Shown here: positions 8,015 through 17,559 of the stretch, one piece after another | How positions within the stretch are numbered: position 1 is the first letter of the stretch | Layout of the letters: each line of letters begins with the position of its first letter | Notes under the pieces: model-generated | Told to the model about the DNA's origin: nothing | What the model saw: the letters and a program-made list of their open reading frames with translations, nothing else | Databases searched by the model: none | Made by a program: the position numbers and the translations under genes | NCBI RefSeq assembly: GCF_000425785.1 | Contig: NZ_AUEC01000026.1 | Span: 33,631-97,630, forward strand | Origin: Pseudomonas taiwanensis DSM 21245 | Lineage (GTDB): Bacteria > Pseudomonadota > Gammaproteobacteria > Pseudomonadales > Pseudomonadaceae | Reading direction: 5' to 3' | Length of the DNA stretch: 64,000 nt

Positions 8015-10732
8015 TCAGGCCAGCAGGCCAAGGGACTTGGCCTTGGCCACGGCCTGGGTGCGCCGCTCTACCCCCAGCTTGCTGTTGATATGACTGGCGT
8101 GGGTCTTGACGGTGTGCAAGGAAATGAACAACCGCTCGCTGATCTGCTGGTTGGAACAACCTTGGGCGATCAGCTCCAGTACGGCGAGCTCCCGGCTGCT
8201 GAGGGCTTCAGCATTGCCAGCGCTGGCCAGCGGCAGTTCGGGTAGACGCGCAAGCAATTGGGCCTGGGCATAACCGCCTGCATTCACCAGCAACTGTTCG
8301 CGCAGCCAAAGCGGATGCGCCTCGATCAAGCGCTGGAAGGGCTGCAGAATGCCACCTTGAGCCGCCGTCAGCGCCTTGGGCAACAGGGCCGAGGCCTGCG
8401 CCTCCAGCCCCTGCTCCAGCAGCAGGGCCATCCACTGGCACAGCGCAAACACCGTCAGCATCATCCCGCCGCTGGCCTGGCCTCGCTCGACCAGGCTCGA
8501 AAGGCGCCGCACCGCCTCTTCGCTGCGCGATTGGATACGCTCGAGCAGCGCCTGCTGCAGCTCGATGTGCAGTGGCAGCAAGGGGTGGAATTCCGGGGGC
8601 GCCGCCGCATGCTTGCCACCGTAGGTCTGGCCCAGCCGCAGCAACCAGGACTCGGCAAGGTCGGTGCGCCCCTGGGCCAGCCACAATTCACATTTCACCA
8701 AGGTGATCATGGCCAGGTAGTAGATCGGCGGCACGTCCCAGATGTGCATCAACCGCTCTGCCTCGGCCAGCTCGGCGAACGCTTCGGCAAACTGGCCTTC
8801 GCGGCCATCGAGCGAGGCGATCACGCAGTGCCCGATCAGTACGCTGATATCACGACAGGCGCGCGCTTCGCCGAGCCCCGCCCGCAAACGCGCCCGGCCC
8901 TGCGCCGGCTGCAGGTTCGAAGCGAGCAGGTATCCTTCATACAGCGTCAACCGCGCGCGCACGGCATAGAGCCGCTGGCCCGACAGCCCTTGCAGACGCT
9001 GCAACCCCTGGCGAACTTCATCCAGAGCCCGCAACACTTCGCCACGGGCATGCAGGACACGGGCACGGTCGTAATGAGCAAGCGCCTCGAACAACGGGTT
9101 ACCGACCCGCTGGGCCAGCTCCAGCGCCTCGCGGTTCCAGCCCCTGGCACGCCAGAAGTCGGAATCGGCGATGGCCAGGTTGGAGAGCGTCGAAAGGCAT
9201 ACCAGGCGCTGGCCATAGCGTTTGTTCGGCAGACTCTGCAACGCCTCGCCGCAGTAAGTCAACGTGCGCTCACGGTCACCACGCCCCCGGGCGATCACAC
9301 CGCTCAGCGCCAGCCACTGAGCCAGCATGGACTTTTGCGCAGTGGCCGATGGCGCAGGCAGGAAGCGGCTCAGATACCCCGCCAGTTCCTCCGCGGCATC
9401 CAGCTGACAGGCCAGCCCCAACGCCCAACTGTACAGCACGATCAGCCGCGGCGTGCTGATCAGCAGGCTGTCCGGCAAGTCCATCTTCCAACGCAGCAAC
9501 ATGCCGACATTCTGTTCGGCTAGCAGTTGTTCTTCCGACAGGCTCTGCACCAGATCGGCAGCCACATCCAGGTGGCCGGCGCGCAGGGCTTGCTCCACCG
9601 CTTCATCCAGCAGGCCTTGGGCCTCGAACCAACGACAGGCACGCAAGTGCAGTTGCGCCAGCGGTTCACTGGCCTGGCGACTGCGCAGCAGGTCCGAGAA
9701 CAGGTGGTGGTAGCGGAACCAGTGGCCGTGCTCGTCCAAAGGCACCAGGAACACCTGGTGAGCCTGCAGGTAACGCAGGATCGTGGCGCTGTCTTGACGC
9801 TCGCGCAGGGCATCGCACAGCGAAGCGCAGAATCGCTCCTGGCAGGCGGTGTCGTACAGGAACGTCTGCACATCGGCCGGCAGGATGTCGATCACTTCTT
9901 CCAAGAGGTAGTCGCGGATCAGCCCCTCGCCGCCATGCAGGGCCTGGGGTAAGGCATGTTCATCGCCGGACTCGCTGGCCGCCAACTGCCAGAAGCGCAG
10001 CCCGGCCACCCAGCCATCGCTGCGCTGGATCAGGTTGTCCAGGGCCTGGCCACGCAGCCCAATGGGTTGCCGGCCAATGACCGCCAGCGATTCATCAGGC
10101 GTAAGTCGCAAGTCCTGCTCGTTCAGTTCCACCAGTTGCCGCGACAGGCGCAGGCGCGCCAGGTGCCAGTCTGGTCGTTGACGGCTGGTGATCAGCAACA
10201 CCAGCCCATTGGGCAAGTGATTGAGGAAAAACTGCAAGCACCGGTCGAGTACCGGCCCCTGCGCCAGGTGATAGTCATCCAGCACCAGCAACAACGGGGT
10301 GTCGGGTTGCAGGTACAGCGCCAATTCGTCGAGCAGGCCGTCGATCCACTCCTCGAACGCGAACGGCTGATGGCGCTGGCGCATTTTCAGCAGCCCCATG
10401 GCCTGGCCACCCAGCGCCGGACAGAACTGCTGGAGGCCTTCGAGCAACCGTTCGAGGAAACGCCCAGGATCGGCATCGCGGCGGCTCAACCCGAGCCAGA
10501 GGCTACGCCAGTGATCGGGCAGTGCCTGGCTGAACTCGACGGCCAGGGAGCTCTTGCCGAACCCGGCCGGGGCATTGACCAACAACAAGCGCCCCGCCAA
10601 CCCTGCATGCAGGCGCTGGCACAAGCGTGGGCGCGGTACATGGCCCTCCGGCAGCGGTGGCCGGAAGAAACGCCCGTCCAGCAGGCCCAAAGCCTGGCTG
10701 GCGAATCCATTCATACGGGACAGATCTGTCAT
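8015..10732 (-). CDS. MalT-like ATP-dependent LuxR-family regulator
   Basis: A 905-residue transcriptional activator of the MalT/LAL class. The N-terminal P-loop ATPase has Walker A NAPAGFGKSS at about 53-62 and Walker B LLLVLDDYH near 145. A winged-helix and TPR-like sensor region follows. The C-terminal LuxR helix-turn-helix reads LSSRELAVLELIAQGCSNQQ, then ISERLFISLHTVKTH. Such proteins multimerise on ligand and ATP binding and then activate promoters. The nearest genes on the same strand upstream are the DUF1329/DUF1302 outer-membrane pair, separated by a terminator, so they are attractive targets (inference). The inducer is unknown. MTDLSRM at 10732 or the internal Met at 10714 could be the start. 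Confidence 0.9.
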   Translation of the reverse strand: MTDLSRMNGFASQALGLLDGRFFRPPLPEGHVPRPRLCQRLHAGLAGRLLLVNAPAGFGKSSLAVEFSQALPDHWRSLWLGLSRRDADPGRFLERLLEGLQQFCPALGGQAMGLLKMRQRHQPFAFEEWIDGLLDELALYLQPDTPLLLVLDDYHLAQGPVLDRCLQFFLNHLPNGLVLLITSRQRPDWHLARLRLSRQLVELNEQDLRLTPDESLAVIGRQPIGLRGQALDNLIQRSDGWVAGLRFWQLAASESGDEHALPQALHGGEGLIRDYLLEEVIDILPADVQTFLYDTACQERFCASLCDALRERQDSATILRYLQAHQVFLVPLDEHGHWFRYHHLFSDLLRSRQASEPLAQLHLRACRWFEAQGLLDEAVEQALRAGHLDVAADLVQSLSEEQLLAEQNVGMLLRWKMDLPDSLLISTPRLIVLYSWALGLACQLDAAEELAGYLSRFLPAPSATAQKSMLAQWLALSGVIARGRGDRERTLTYCGEALQSLPNKRYGQRLVCLSTLSNLAIADSDFWRARGWNREALELAQRVGNPLFEALAHYDRARVLHARGEVLRALDEVRQGLQRLQGLSGQRLYAVRARLTLYEGYLLASNLQPAQGRARLRAGLGEARACRDISVLIGHCVIASLDGREGQFAEAFAELAEAERLMHIWDVPPIYYLAMITLVKCELWLAQGRTDLAESWLLRLGQTYGGKHAAAPPEFHPLLPLHIELQQALLERIQSRSEEAVRRLSSLVERGQASGGMMLTVFALCQWMALLLEQGLEAQASALLPKALTAAQGGILQPFQRLIEAHPLWLREQLLVNAGGYAQAQLLARLPELPLASAGNAEALSSRELAVLELIAQGCSNQQISERLFISLHTVKTHASHINSKLGVERRTQAVAKAKSLGLLA

Positions 10733-10990
10733 GGCCGGCTCGTTCTAGTTGGAAGACTTCGGCAGTACGGATTGCTGCGAGACTAGCGGGTAACTCGGCG
10801 TATTTGAAGATGATGGACGCTACAGGCACAAAAAAGACTACGACAAAAAGCAACAGCACCGATGGACAAAGGCTGGAGCGGGGGTTTGCCAGGGTATTCA
10901 GCACAATGATGGGGTGCTTATCGCTGGCCAGCCGATGCCCATGTGCAGCGCGACGACCTTGCGGGCGGCGGGGCCTGTGGCAAAAACAGA
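10733..10990. other. Intergenic region upstream of the LuxR gene
   Basis: About 260 bases before the LuxR-family gene that must hold its promoter. I see no clear sigma-70 boxes, operator palindrome or small gene here. The stretch is locally A-rich around 10830-10850. Confidence 0.4.
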
Positions 10991-11014
10991 AACGCCCCGG
11001 CAAGCCGGGGCGTT
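10985..11014 (-). terminator. Terminator of the DUF1302-DUF1329 operon
   Basis: A perfect 11-bp stem AACGCCCCGGC/GCCGGGGCGTT (10991-11014) with a 2-base loop. Read on the minus strand it is followed by TCTGTTTTTG. It lies about 35 bases after the DUF1329 stop. Confidence 0.88.
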
Positions 11015-11047
11015 CTGGGAGATAGCAAGGTGTTTTCAGGTTGGGGT

Positions 11048-12412
11048 TCAGCGTACCCCTGTCTGGCGCAGCGCAGCAGGCTGGAAGTCGGCCTTGCTGG
11101 CACTGAAGCCGAAGTCGTAGGCACGTTTTTCCTCGTTCTTCATGCCCAACGCCAGGTAACGGCCCGACTGCAGGTCGTAGATGGCTTCCAGGGTGTACCA
11201 CGGCACCTGCACGTTGTAGTAGTCCTGGGAGTGGGCTTCGGAGACGCGCCACAGCTGGCCACGGCCGTCGTACTGGTCGATCACCGCCGCCTGCCAGGTG
11301 TCTTCGTCGATGTAGAAATCACGCTTGGCGTAGATGTGGCGCTGGCCAGGCTTGAGGGTCGCAACCACATGCCACACTCGGCGCAGCTCGTAACGCGCCA
11401 GGTCCTGGTTGATGTGACCGGCCTTGAGGATGTCGGCGTACTTGAGCTTCGGGTCATCGAGCTTGTAGGCGTTGGAGGCGATGAACATCTCCTTCTTGCC
11501 TTCGAGCTTCCAGTCGTAGCGGTCGGGTGCGCCGTTGTACATGTCCAGGTTGTCCGAGGTGCGCAGACCGTCGGCCGCGGTACCCGGGCCGTCGTAGGAC
11601 ACTTGCGGTGCCTGGCGAACACGACGCTGGCCGGCGTTGTAGATCCAGGCCTTGCGTGGCTCCTTCACCTGGTCCAGGGTTTCGTGCACCAGCAGTACGG
11701 TCCCCGCCAGGCGCGCCGGCGCGGTCACTTCCTGCTTGAAGTAGAACAGGATGTTGCCGGGGTTGTTCGGGTCGTAGTCCTTCATCTTGTCACGGAAGAC
11801 GAACTGGTCCGCGAAGTACACCAGGCTGTAAGAGCCGTTCTGCTGCGGTGTAGCCTGGGTTACCAGACGGCTCACGCTGCCGCCGCGATAGCGAGTGATG
11901 TGGTTCCAGACCACTTCCAGGCCACTTTTCGGAATTGGGAATGGCACAGCGGTCTTGAAGTTGTTCAGACCATTGCCACCTTCGACCAGGGTGGTCTTGG
12001 TAGCGTTTTCCTTGATGGCGGCGAACACCTCATCAGGCACGGTGGCCCCGCGGTGGGTCGGGTAGACCGGGATCTTATAGGTGTCGGGGTAGCGCTTGAA
12101 CATCGCTACCTGGCCGGGAGACAGCTTGTCCTTGTACTGGTCGACGTTCTGCGCGGTGATGGTGAACTTGGGCTTTTCGCTGCCGTACGGGTCCGACAGG
12201 AAGCCTTTGCTGTCGACACTGCCGGCAGTCTTGGACAGCGGCTGCCAGGCCGTGATCGAGCCGTCGGCGTTTCCGGCCTTCTCGGCGCCCATTGGGGTCA
12301 GGGTACTGCCCAGCTTGGCCGCTTCGTCGGCGGAAACCGCAGCCATGACGCTGGTCGCCAGCAGGGACAGGCCCAGTACCCCGGCTTTCAGCAGACTTTT
12401 GGTTGTTTTCAT
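11048..12412 (-). CDS. DUF1329 domain envelope protein
   Basis: A 454-residue exported protein of the DUF1329 family, with a cleavable signal peptide (MKTTKSLLKAGVLGLSLLAT, cleavage after VMAA). DUF1329 proteins are outer-membrane or periplasmic partners with a LolB/LppX-like fold. They are consistently encoded beside DUF1302 beta-barrels and often beside RND permeases or acyl-CoA enzymes acting on hydrophobic or ester compounds. Here it is 17 bases downstream of the DUF1302 gene and clearly in one operon, which ends at the hairpin 10991-11014. Transport or handling of a lipid-like substrate is inference from this recurring association. No catalytic motif was recognised. Confidence 0.9.
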   Translation of the reverse strand: MKTTKSLLKAGVLGLSLLATSVMAAVSADEAAKLGSTLTPMGAEKAGNADGSITAWQPLSKTAGSVDSKGFLSDPYGSEKPKFTITAQNVDQYKDKLSPGQVAMFKRYPDTYKIPVYPTHRGATVPDEVFAAIKENATKTTLVEGGNGLNNFKTAVPFPIPKSGLEVVWNHITRYRGGSVSRLVTQATPQQNGSYSLVYFADQFVFRDKMKDYDPNNPGNILFYFKQEVTAPARLAGTVLLVHETLDQVKEPRKAWIYNAGQRRVRQAPQVSYDGPGTAADGLRTSDNLDMYNGAPDRYDWKLEGKKEMFIASNAYKLDDPKLKYADILKAGHINQDLARYELRRVWHVVATLKPGQRHIYAKRDFYIDEDTWQAAVIDQYDGRGQLWRVSEAHSQDYYNVQVPWYTLEAIYDLQSGRYLALGMKNEEKRAYDFGFSASKADFQPAALRQTGVR

Positions 12413-12429
12413 TGTCTGTCTCGTCCTGA

Positions 12430-14367
12430 TTAGAAGTTCATGCCGAAGCTGAGGGCGACGAAGTCGCGATCATCCACGGTGGTGTACTTGCCGTCGAAGA
12501 AGTTGGTGTACGACAGGCTGGCGGTGTAGGTGTTCTGGTACTCGGCGTCCAGGCCGAGGCTGACTGCCTTGCGGCCTTCCTCGAAGTTGCCGCCTGGGCC
12601 TGGCGAGTAACCGTCGACGTCGTGGGACCACGCCACGCTGGGGCGCAGGTTCACGCCAGCGAAGACGTTGTTGTAGTCCCAGATGGCCCGCACGCGATAA
12701 CCCCAGGAATCGGACGTGGTGAAGCCATCGTTTTCACAGTAACGCGACAGGTTGTTCTGCGGACCACCGGCCAGCGTGCTGCCGTTGAGCGCCTGGCAGG
12801 TACCATTGGGCAGCGGACCCGGACCGTACACCGGGTCACGCCCGTAGCGCGCCTTGGAGGTGCTTTCCAGGCCACCGACGTGGGTCCAGCCAACCTCGCC
12901 CACCATGGTCAGGCGCTCCGCGCCCATGACCTGGTCGAAGAAGTGGGTGAAGGTGGTTTGCAGCTGGGTGATTTCCTTGCGGCGATAGCCTGGCTGGTCG
13001 GTGTCGGCCTTCCCTTCCAGGACCGAGGCATTGGGGTTGAGCGGGGTCAGGCCCGAGTAGAGGATATCGGTGGTGTTCAACTGCACCGGTGCGTTCGGCC
13101 GGTAGCTGATCTCGCCGCTCCACGCCGTGCCGGTGGGCAAGGTGGTGGAGAAGCTCAGGCCGTACAGGCGGATGTCCTCCGGATACTCCACGTAGTAGCT
13201 GGAGTTGCCCGCCACATACAGCGGCATCAGCGCCTGGAGCAGCGCCGGGTTGGTCGCGGCAGCGGCCGGAACACCCGCAGCGATCAGTGCCCCGGCCAGG
13301 TTGCCCGGCTGGTAGAAGCCGGCAGCCGCGCCACGGCCGCTGAAGATCGGCGCACGGCTGTGGTAGTTCATGAAGTAACCACCGAACTCGGTGTTCAACG
13401 GCTCGTACATATAGCGCAGGGCCACACCGAACTGGCCGCTGTCACGGGCGTCACGGTCGGCGTCACGCTTCACGATCACACCCTCGTCAGGCGAGCCCCA
13501 GGTCACGCCTTGCCCGGCCAGCGCATTCATGGCCGGGCCGGCGAATGGGCCGATCTGAGCGCCAAGGCGGCTCGCCACGGCATCCTGGGTGGCCAGCACC
13601 GCCAGGTTGTTGTTGCAACCATCGGCAATCACGTCGGGCTGGGAGAAGAAGGTGCCGCAGTTGTCGACGACGGTCTGGTCCCACTCCAGTTGGTAGAAGC
13701 CTTCCATGGTCAAGTTGTCGGTGACGCTTTGCGACAGGTAGAACATGTTGACCGGGATCAGGCCTTCCTTGATTTCCGCGCCAGGCCGGCGGAACGCCGA
13801 GACATCGATTGGGTTGATGGCGTTGATGCCGCCGCCGATGAAGGTACTTTCGCCCCAGCTCACGACCTGCTTGCCGAAACGAACGGTACCCGGCAAGTCA
13901 CCCAGGCTGTAGTTGTGATAGATGAATGCGTCGAGGATTTCCCCGCCTGCGGACTTTGCACCTTCCTTGCGGTTGGAGTCACTGATGTCCTTGAACTCGC
14001 GGTGCTCGTCCTTCAGTTCGAAGTCGTACCAGTACTTGCCACGCACGAATACGCCCGTGTCGCCGTACTTGAGTTCGAGATCGTGAATACCCTTGAAGAT
14101 CTTCGAGAAGGTCTCGCCCTTCTTGAAGTTCAGGTGGCCATCGTCGGAGGTCTGCGACAGCCCCCGGCCGCCATTGTTGACCCCGATGAGGTTCTTGTTA
14201 GGGTTGGCGGTCGACCAGCTGGCGCCAATGGAGAGCGACGAGTCGAACTGGCCTTCGATTTCTCCGATGTTGAAACTGACCGCGAAAGCTGGACTTGCGA
14301 GCGTAGAAGCGAGGCTGACGGCCAGGGGCAGCTTGGCCCGGCGCCAGAACAGGTTTGCAGATTTCAT
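12430..14367 (-). CDS. DUF1302 outer-membrane beta-barrel protein
   Basis: A 645-residue DUF1302 protein. The start MKSANLFWRRAKLPLAVSLA gives a signal peptide ending ASPAFA, and it follows GGAG. The mature protein opens with VSFNIGEIEGQFDSSLSIGA and then alternates short aromatic-rich strands and loops. It ends with a terminal Phe (VALSFGMNF), as expected for Bam-inserted outer-membrane barrels. The upstream in-frame extension of 86 codons is intergenic. It is first in an operon with DUF1329. A Crp/Vfr-type half-site pair lies at 14581-14596. The family is linked in other bacteria to growth on hydrophobic substrates; the substrate here is unknown. Confidence 0.92.
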   Translation of the reverse strand: MKSANLFWRRAKLPLAVSLASTLASPAFAVSFNIGEIEGQFDSSLSIGASWSTANPNKNLIGVNNGGRGLSQTSDDGHLNFKKGETFSKIFKGIHDLELKYGDTGVFVRGKYWYDFELKDEHREFKDISDSNRKEGAKSAGGEILDAFIYHNYSLGDLPGTVRFGKQVVSWGESTFIGGGINAINPIDVSAFRRPGAEIKEGLIPVNMFYLSQSVTDNLTMEGFYQLEWDQTVVDNCGTFFSQPDVIADGCNNNLAVLATQDAVASRLGAQIGPFAGPAMNALAGQGVTWGSPDEGVIVKRDADRDARDSGQFGVALRYMYEPLNTEFGGYFMNYHSRAPIFSGRGAAAGFYQPGNLAGALIAAGVPAAAATNPALLQALMPLYVAGNSSYYVEYPEDIRLYGLSFSTTLPTGTAWSGEISYRPNAPVQLNTTDILYSGLTPLNPNASVLEGKADTDQPGYRRKEITQLQTTFTHFFDQVMGAERLTMVGEVGWTHVGGLESTSKARYGRDPVYGPGPLPNGTCQALNGSTLAGGPQNNLSRYCENDGFTTSDSWGYRVRAIWDYNNVFAGVNLRPSVAWSHDVDGYSPGPGGNFEEGRKAVSLGLDAEYQNTYTASLSYTNFFDGKYTTVDDRDFVALSFGMNF

Positions 14368-14580
14368 CGACGCTACTCCATGTACTTTTTTGTTATGGCA
14401 GTGAGTCCTTTCAGAAACGGCCCGTGCGACCGGTATGCAGGCGTTTACCTGCGGCGACACGTGTTGCGCATGTCGCCCTCCCCCATTCCTGAAAAATCCC
14501 CTGGCCTCGACTATAGCCAGCAGGCACAGGTGCTTGATCCCTCTAAAGTGTGATTTGCGTTCCGTGCCTGCAACGCGACC

Positions 14581-14596
14581 CGTGACAGTGATCACG
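14581..14596. promoter_or_regulatory. Putative Crp/Vfr-type binding site
   Basis: CGTGACAGTGATCACG matches the NGTGA-N6-TCACN Crp consensus with perfect half-site symmetry (GTGA/TCAC). It lies in the 330-base gap between the acyl-CoA ligase gene and the DUF1302 gene, about 215 bases upstream of the DUF1302 start. The rest of this gap shows no other gene. Confidence 0.5.
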
Positions 14597-14660
14597 GCGC
14601 GCCAGCAGAGCGAAGCATGGCGCATTTTCGCCGTTTGGCAAGGCGCTGCCTCTCTAGCAT

Positions 14661-14690
14661 GCGGGTCGCGACCGTTTGGAGGCGACCCGC
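14661..14690 (-). terminator. Hairpin after acyl-CoA ligase gene
   Basis: Arms GCGGGTCGC (14661-14669) and GCGACCCGC (14682-14690), starting 7 bases beyond the ligase stop on the minus strand. There is no T run, so it is a weak terminator or a 3'-end stabiliser. Confidence 0.5.
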
Positions 14691-14697
14691 GACAGTG

Positions 14698-16380
14698 TTA
14701 CAGGGTCGACAGGAACGCACTGTTACTGGCTTGCCACTGAACGATGTCCTGGCGGATACGCTTCTTGTCGAGCTTGCCGACACTGGTCTTGGGAATTTCA
14801 GTAACAACGGCGATCTGGCTTGGAATGGCCCACTTGTTGATATGCCCTTCTTCGACGAACGGCTTGAGATGATCCTTGAGTCCCTTGGCATCGATTGCCT
14901 GCCCGTCGCGTACCACCAGCAAGGCAAATGGACGCTCGCCCCACTGCGGGTCGGCAACCCCCACTACCGCCACCTCGCGTACCGCCGGATGACGGCTGAT
15001 CAGGTCCTCGAGGTCCAGCGACGAAATCCACTCGCCGCCAGTCTTGATCACGTCCTTGATGCGGTCGCGGATGTCGATGTAGCCCATGCCATCGAGGGTC
15101 GCCACATCACCGGTATGCAGCCAACCGCCCGCCCACAGCTCCTGGCTTTTTTCCGGTTCTTTGAAGTAGCCCATGGTCAGCCACGGCGCGCGCAGCACCA
15201 GCTCGCCCTGGGTCTCACCGTCGGCGGGGAGGAAATTGCCGTTGCCATCGACGATAGCGGCCTCCACCAACGGCACCGGCACACCGGCCTTGATCCGGTA
15301 GGTGACCCGTTCGTCCTCGCTGCCAGCCTGCAATTCGTCGTTCAGGTGCGCGGCGGAGATCAGCGGGCAGGTTTCGGACATGCCGTAGGCGGCCGTGAGC
15401 TGGATGCCACGGGCCAGGGCAGCGTCGTACAGGGAACGGTTGAGCGCGCTGCCGCCAATGATGATTTTCCAACCGCCGAAGTCCTCGCCTTGCGACGACG
15501 GACAGTTGAGCAGCATCTGCAAAATGGTCGGTACGCAGTGGGAGAAGGTGACTTTTTCCTCGCGCCACAACTTGACCAGCATGTCCGGTTCGTAACGCCC
15601 TGGGTACACCTGCTTCATGCCAAGCATGGTAGCGGCGTAGGGAATACCCCAGGCATGCACATGGAACATCGGTGTGATAGGCATGTACACGTCATTGCTG
15701 CCCAGCAGCCGCACGCTGTCGATGCTACCGGTGACCGAGGCTTCGGCCAGGGTGTGCAGCACCAGTTGCCGATGGGTGAAGTAAACCCCTTTGGGGTTAC
15801 CCGTGGTGCCGGTGGTGTAGAACGTGGTGGCTACCGAGTGCTCGTCGAAGTCAGGGAAGTCGTAATGCGGGCTGGCGGCGGCCAGCAACTGTTCGTATTC
15901 GCCCACCAGGTTGGGCAAGTCGGCGGTTTTGTCCGGGCCGTCGGTCAGCAGCAGCGTCTTGTCGACTGTGGTCAGTTGCCCCGCGATAGCTTGGTAGAGG
16001 CCGACGAAGTCACTGTTGACCAGCACGAAGCGGTCTTCGGCATGGTTCATGGTGTAGAGGATCTGTTCGGGCGACAGGCGTACGTTGATGGTGTGCACCA
16101 CTGCCCCGATCATCGGGATGGCGAACATGCATTCCAGGTAGCGGTGGCTGTCCCAGTCCATCACCGCGACAGTGTCGCCGGCCTTGACCCCGGCTTCGCT
16201 CAACACGTTCGCCAGCCGGGCGATCCGCTCGTTGAGTTGTGGATACGTCAGCCGCACCTGGTCGCGATAGACGATTTCGCGCGTCTTTTCGTAGCGGCTG
16301 CCCGACATCAGCAGGCGTTTGATCAGGAGCGGGAAGGCATAGGCGCCCTCGGCGGGCTTGATGATGCGAGTCTGCAGCAT
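14698..16380 (-). CDS. Fatty-acid--CoA ligase (AMP-forming)
   Basis: A 560-residue ANL-superfamily acyl-activating enzyme that makes acyl-CoA via an acyl-adenylate. The P-loop-like motif is YTTGTTGNPKG. A5 is the AAYGMSETCPL region, A7 is WLHTGDVATLDGMGY, and the hinge is DRIKDVIKTGGEWISSLDLE. The C-terminal catalytic Lys is in KTSVGKLDKKRIR. Length and motifs fit medium- to long-chain fatty acyl ligases of the AlkK type. The start is MLQTRIIKP, behind AAAGGGAT. It is divergent from the hydroxyacid dehydrogenase gene, with an inverted repeat between them. It lies upstream of the DUF1302 operon, so an acyl or ester substrate pathway is plausible. Confidence 0.93.
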   Translation of the reverse strand: MLQTRIIKPAEGAYAFPLLIKRLLMSGSRYEKTREIVYRDQVRLTYPQLNERIARLANVLSEAGVKAGDTVAVMDWDSHRYLECMFAIPMIGAVVHTINVRLSPEQILYTMNHAEDRFVLVNSDFVGLYQAIAGQLTTVDKTLLLTDGPDKTADLPNLVGEYEQLLAAASPHYDFPDFDEHSVATTFYTTGTTGNPKGVYFTHRQLVLHTLAEASVTGSIDSVRLLGSNDVYMPITPMFHVHAWGIPYAATMLGMKQVYPGRYEPDMLVKLWREEKVTFSHCVPTILQMLLNCPSSQGEDFGGWKIIIGGSALNRSLYDAALARGIQLTAAYGMSETCPLISAAHLNDELQAGSEDERVTYRIKAGVPVPLVEAAIVDGNGNFLPADGETQGELVLRAPWLTMGYFKEPEKSQELWAGGWLHTGDVATLDGMGYIDIRDRIKDVIKTGGEWISSLDLEDLISRHPAVREVAVVGVADPQWGERPFALLVVRDGQAIDAKGLKDHLKPFVEEGHINKWAIPSQIAVVTEIPKTSVGKLDKKRIRQDIVQWQASNSAFLSTL

Positions 16381-16454
16381 GGGTATCCCTTTTCTTGAAA
16401 GCGTGTCGGACAACTCTGATACCAACTCTAGTTGGCCAATGTGACGGCTAAATC

Positions 16455-16475
16455 AGCCAAAGGAATGATTTGGCT
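16455..16475. promoter_or_regulatory. Inverted repeat between divergent genes (candidate operator)
   Basis: AGCCAAA-N7-TTTGGCT is a perfect 7-base inverted repeat. It lies in the 160-base gap between the acyl-CoA ligase start (16380, minus strand) and the hydroxyacid dehydrogenase start (16541, plus strand). The binding protein is not identified. Confidence 0.45.
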
Positions 16476-16540
16476 CAACCAAGGTATGAGTGGCATTGTT
16501 CGGGTGTTGGCCCTTCTCAACCCTCCACCGGAGCTTCCTG

Positions 16541-17506
16541 ATGCCAAGCCCGCGTCGCGCCGTGTTTCTCGACCACCTGTCCCTGGACCTCGGTGACCTC
16601 GACCTGTCGCCGTTGCAAAGCCAGTTCGACGAATTCCAGCTGTTCGATTCGACCCGCCCTGACCAGGTAGCCGAACGCTTGCACGGTGCCATCGCAGTCA
16701 TCAGCAACAAGGTCGTGCTCGACGCCGCGGCCATGGCCGCCAACCCGCAGCTCAGGCTGATCCTGGTGGCCGCGACCGGCACCAACAACGTCGACCTGGC
16801 GGCGGCCAGGGCCCAGGGCATTACCGTGTGCAACTGCCAAGGCTACGGCACCCCTTCGGTGGCCCAGCACACCCTTGCCCTGCTGCTGGCCCTGGCCACG
16901 CGCCTGTGTGACTACAACCAGGCAGTAGCCGATGGCCGCTGGGCCAAGGCCAGCCAGTTCTGCCTGCTGGACTTCCCGATCGTTGAGCTTGAAGGCAAGA
17001 CCCTCGGCCTGCTCGGTCACGGTGAACTGGGCGGTGCGGTGGCGCGCCTGGCCGAAGCTTTCGGCATGCGCGTGCTGAGCGGGCAGATCCCCGGTCGCCC
17101 GGCGCGGGACGACCGCCTGCCGCTGGACGAGCTGCTCCCGCAAGTCGATGCCCTGACCTTGCATTGCCCGCTGAACGAGCACACCCGGCACATGATCGGC
17201 GCCGATCAGCTGGCCCTGCTCAAACCCGGCGCGTTGGTGGTCAATACCGCACGCGGCGGCCTGATCGATGAACAGGCCCTGGCCGACGCCCTGCGCAGCG
17301 GTCACCTGGGCGGCGCTGCTACCGACGTGCTGAGCGTCGAGCCACCGGTCAACGGCAACCCGTTGCTGGCCACCGACATTCCCCGCCTGGTCATCACTCC
17401 GCACAGCGCCTGGGGCGCGGTGGAGTCACGCCAGCGCATCGTTGGCCAGCTCAGCGAAAACGCCCAGGCCTTTTTCGCCGGCCAGCCACGGCGCGTGGTC
17501 AGCTGA
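16541..17506 (+). CDS. D-2-hydroxyacid dehydrogenase (hydroxypyruvate/glyoxylate reductase type)
   Basis: A 321-residue NAD(P)H-dependent reductase of 2-keto acids, probably hydroxypyruvate or glyoxylate. The nucleotide-binding motif [20 protein letters not shown] sits at about 150-170. The catalytic Arg is in [11 protein letters not shown], then a Glu in LSVEPP and His in ITPHSAWGA. The ATG at 16541 lies behind GGAG; the upstream extension to 16490 is not coding. It is followed after 53 bases by rsmC with its own strong ribosome site. The exact substrate cannot be fixed, and glycerate dehydrogenase is an alternative. Confidence 0.92.
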   Translation: MPSPRRAVFLDHLSLDLGDLDLSPLQSQFDEFQLFDSTRPDQVAERLHGAIAVISNKVVLDAAAMAANPQLRLILVAATGTNNVDLAAARAQGITVCNCQGYGTPSVAQHTLALLLALATRLCDYNQAVADGRWAKASQFCLLDFPIVELEGKTLGLLGHGELGGAVARLAEAFGMRVLSGQIPGRPARDDRLPLDELLPQVDALTLHCPLNEHTRHMIGADQLALLKPGALVVNTARGGLIDEQALADALRSGHLGGAATDVLSVEPPVNGNPLLATDIPRLVITPHSAWGAVESRQRIVGQLSENAQAFFAGQPRRVVS

Positions 17507-17559
17507 GCCGCACGCCGGCCTCTGCTACACTGCGCCACTTTTTTCAGGAGGCGTCGTCC

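Noticed and set aside
12622..14553. A 643-residue plus-strand frame antisense to the DUF1302 gene
   Set aside because: High-GC third-position bias creates long antisense frames. The minus strand has a signal peptide, barrel pattern and family motifs.
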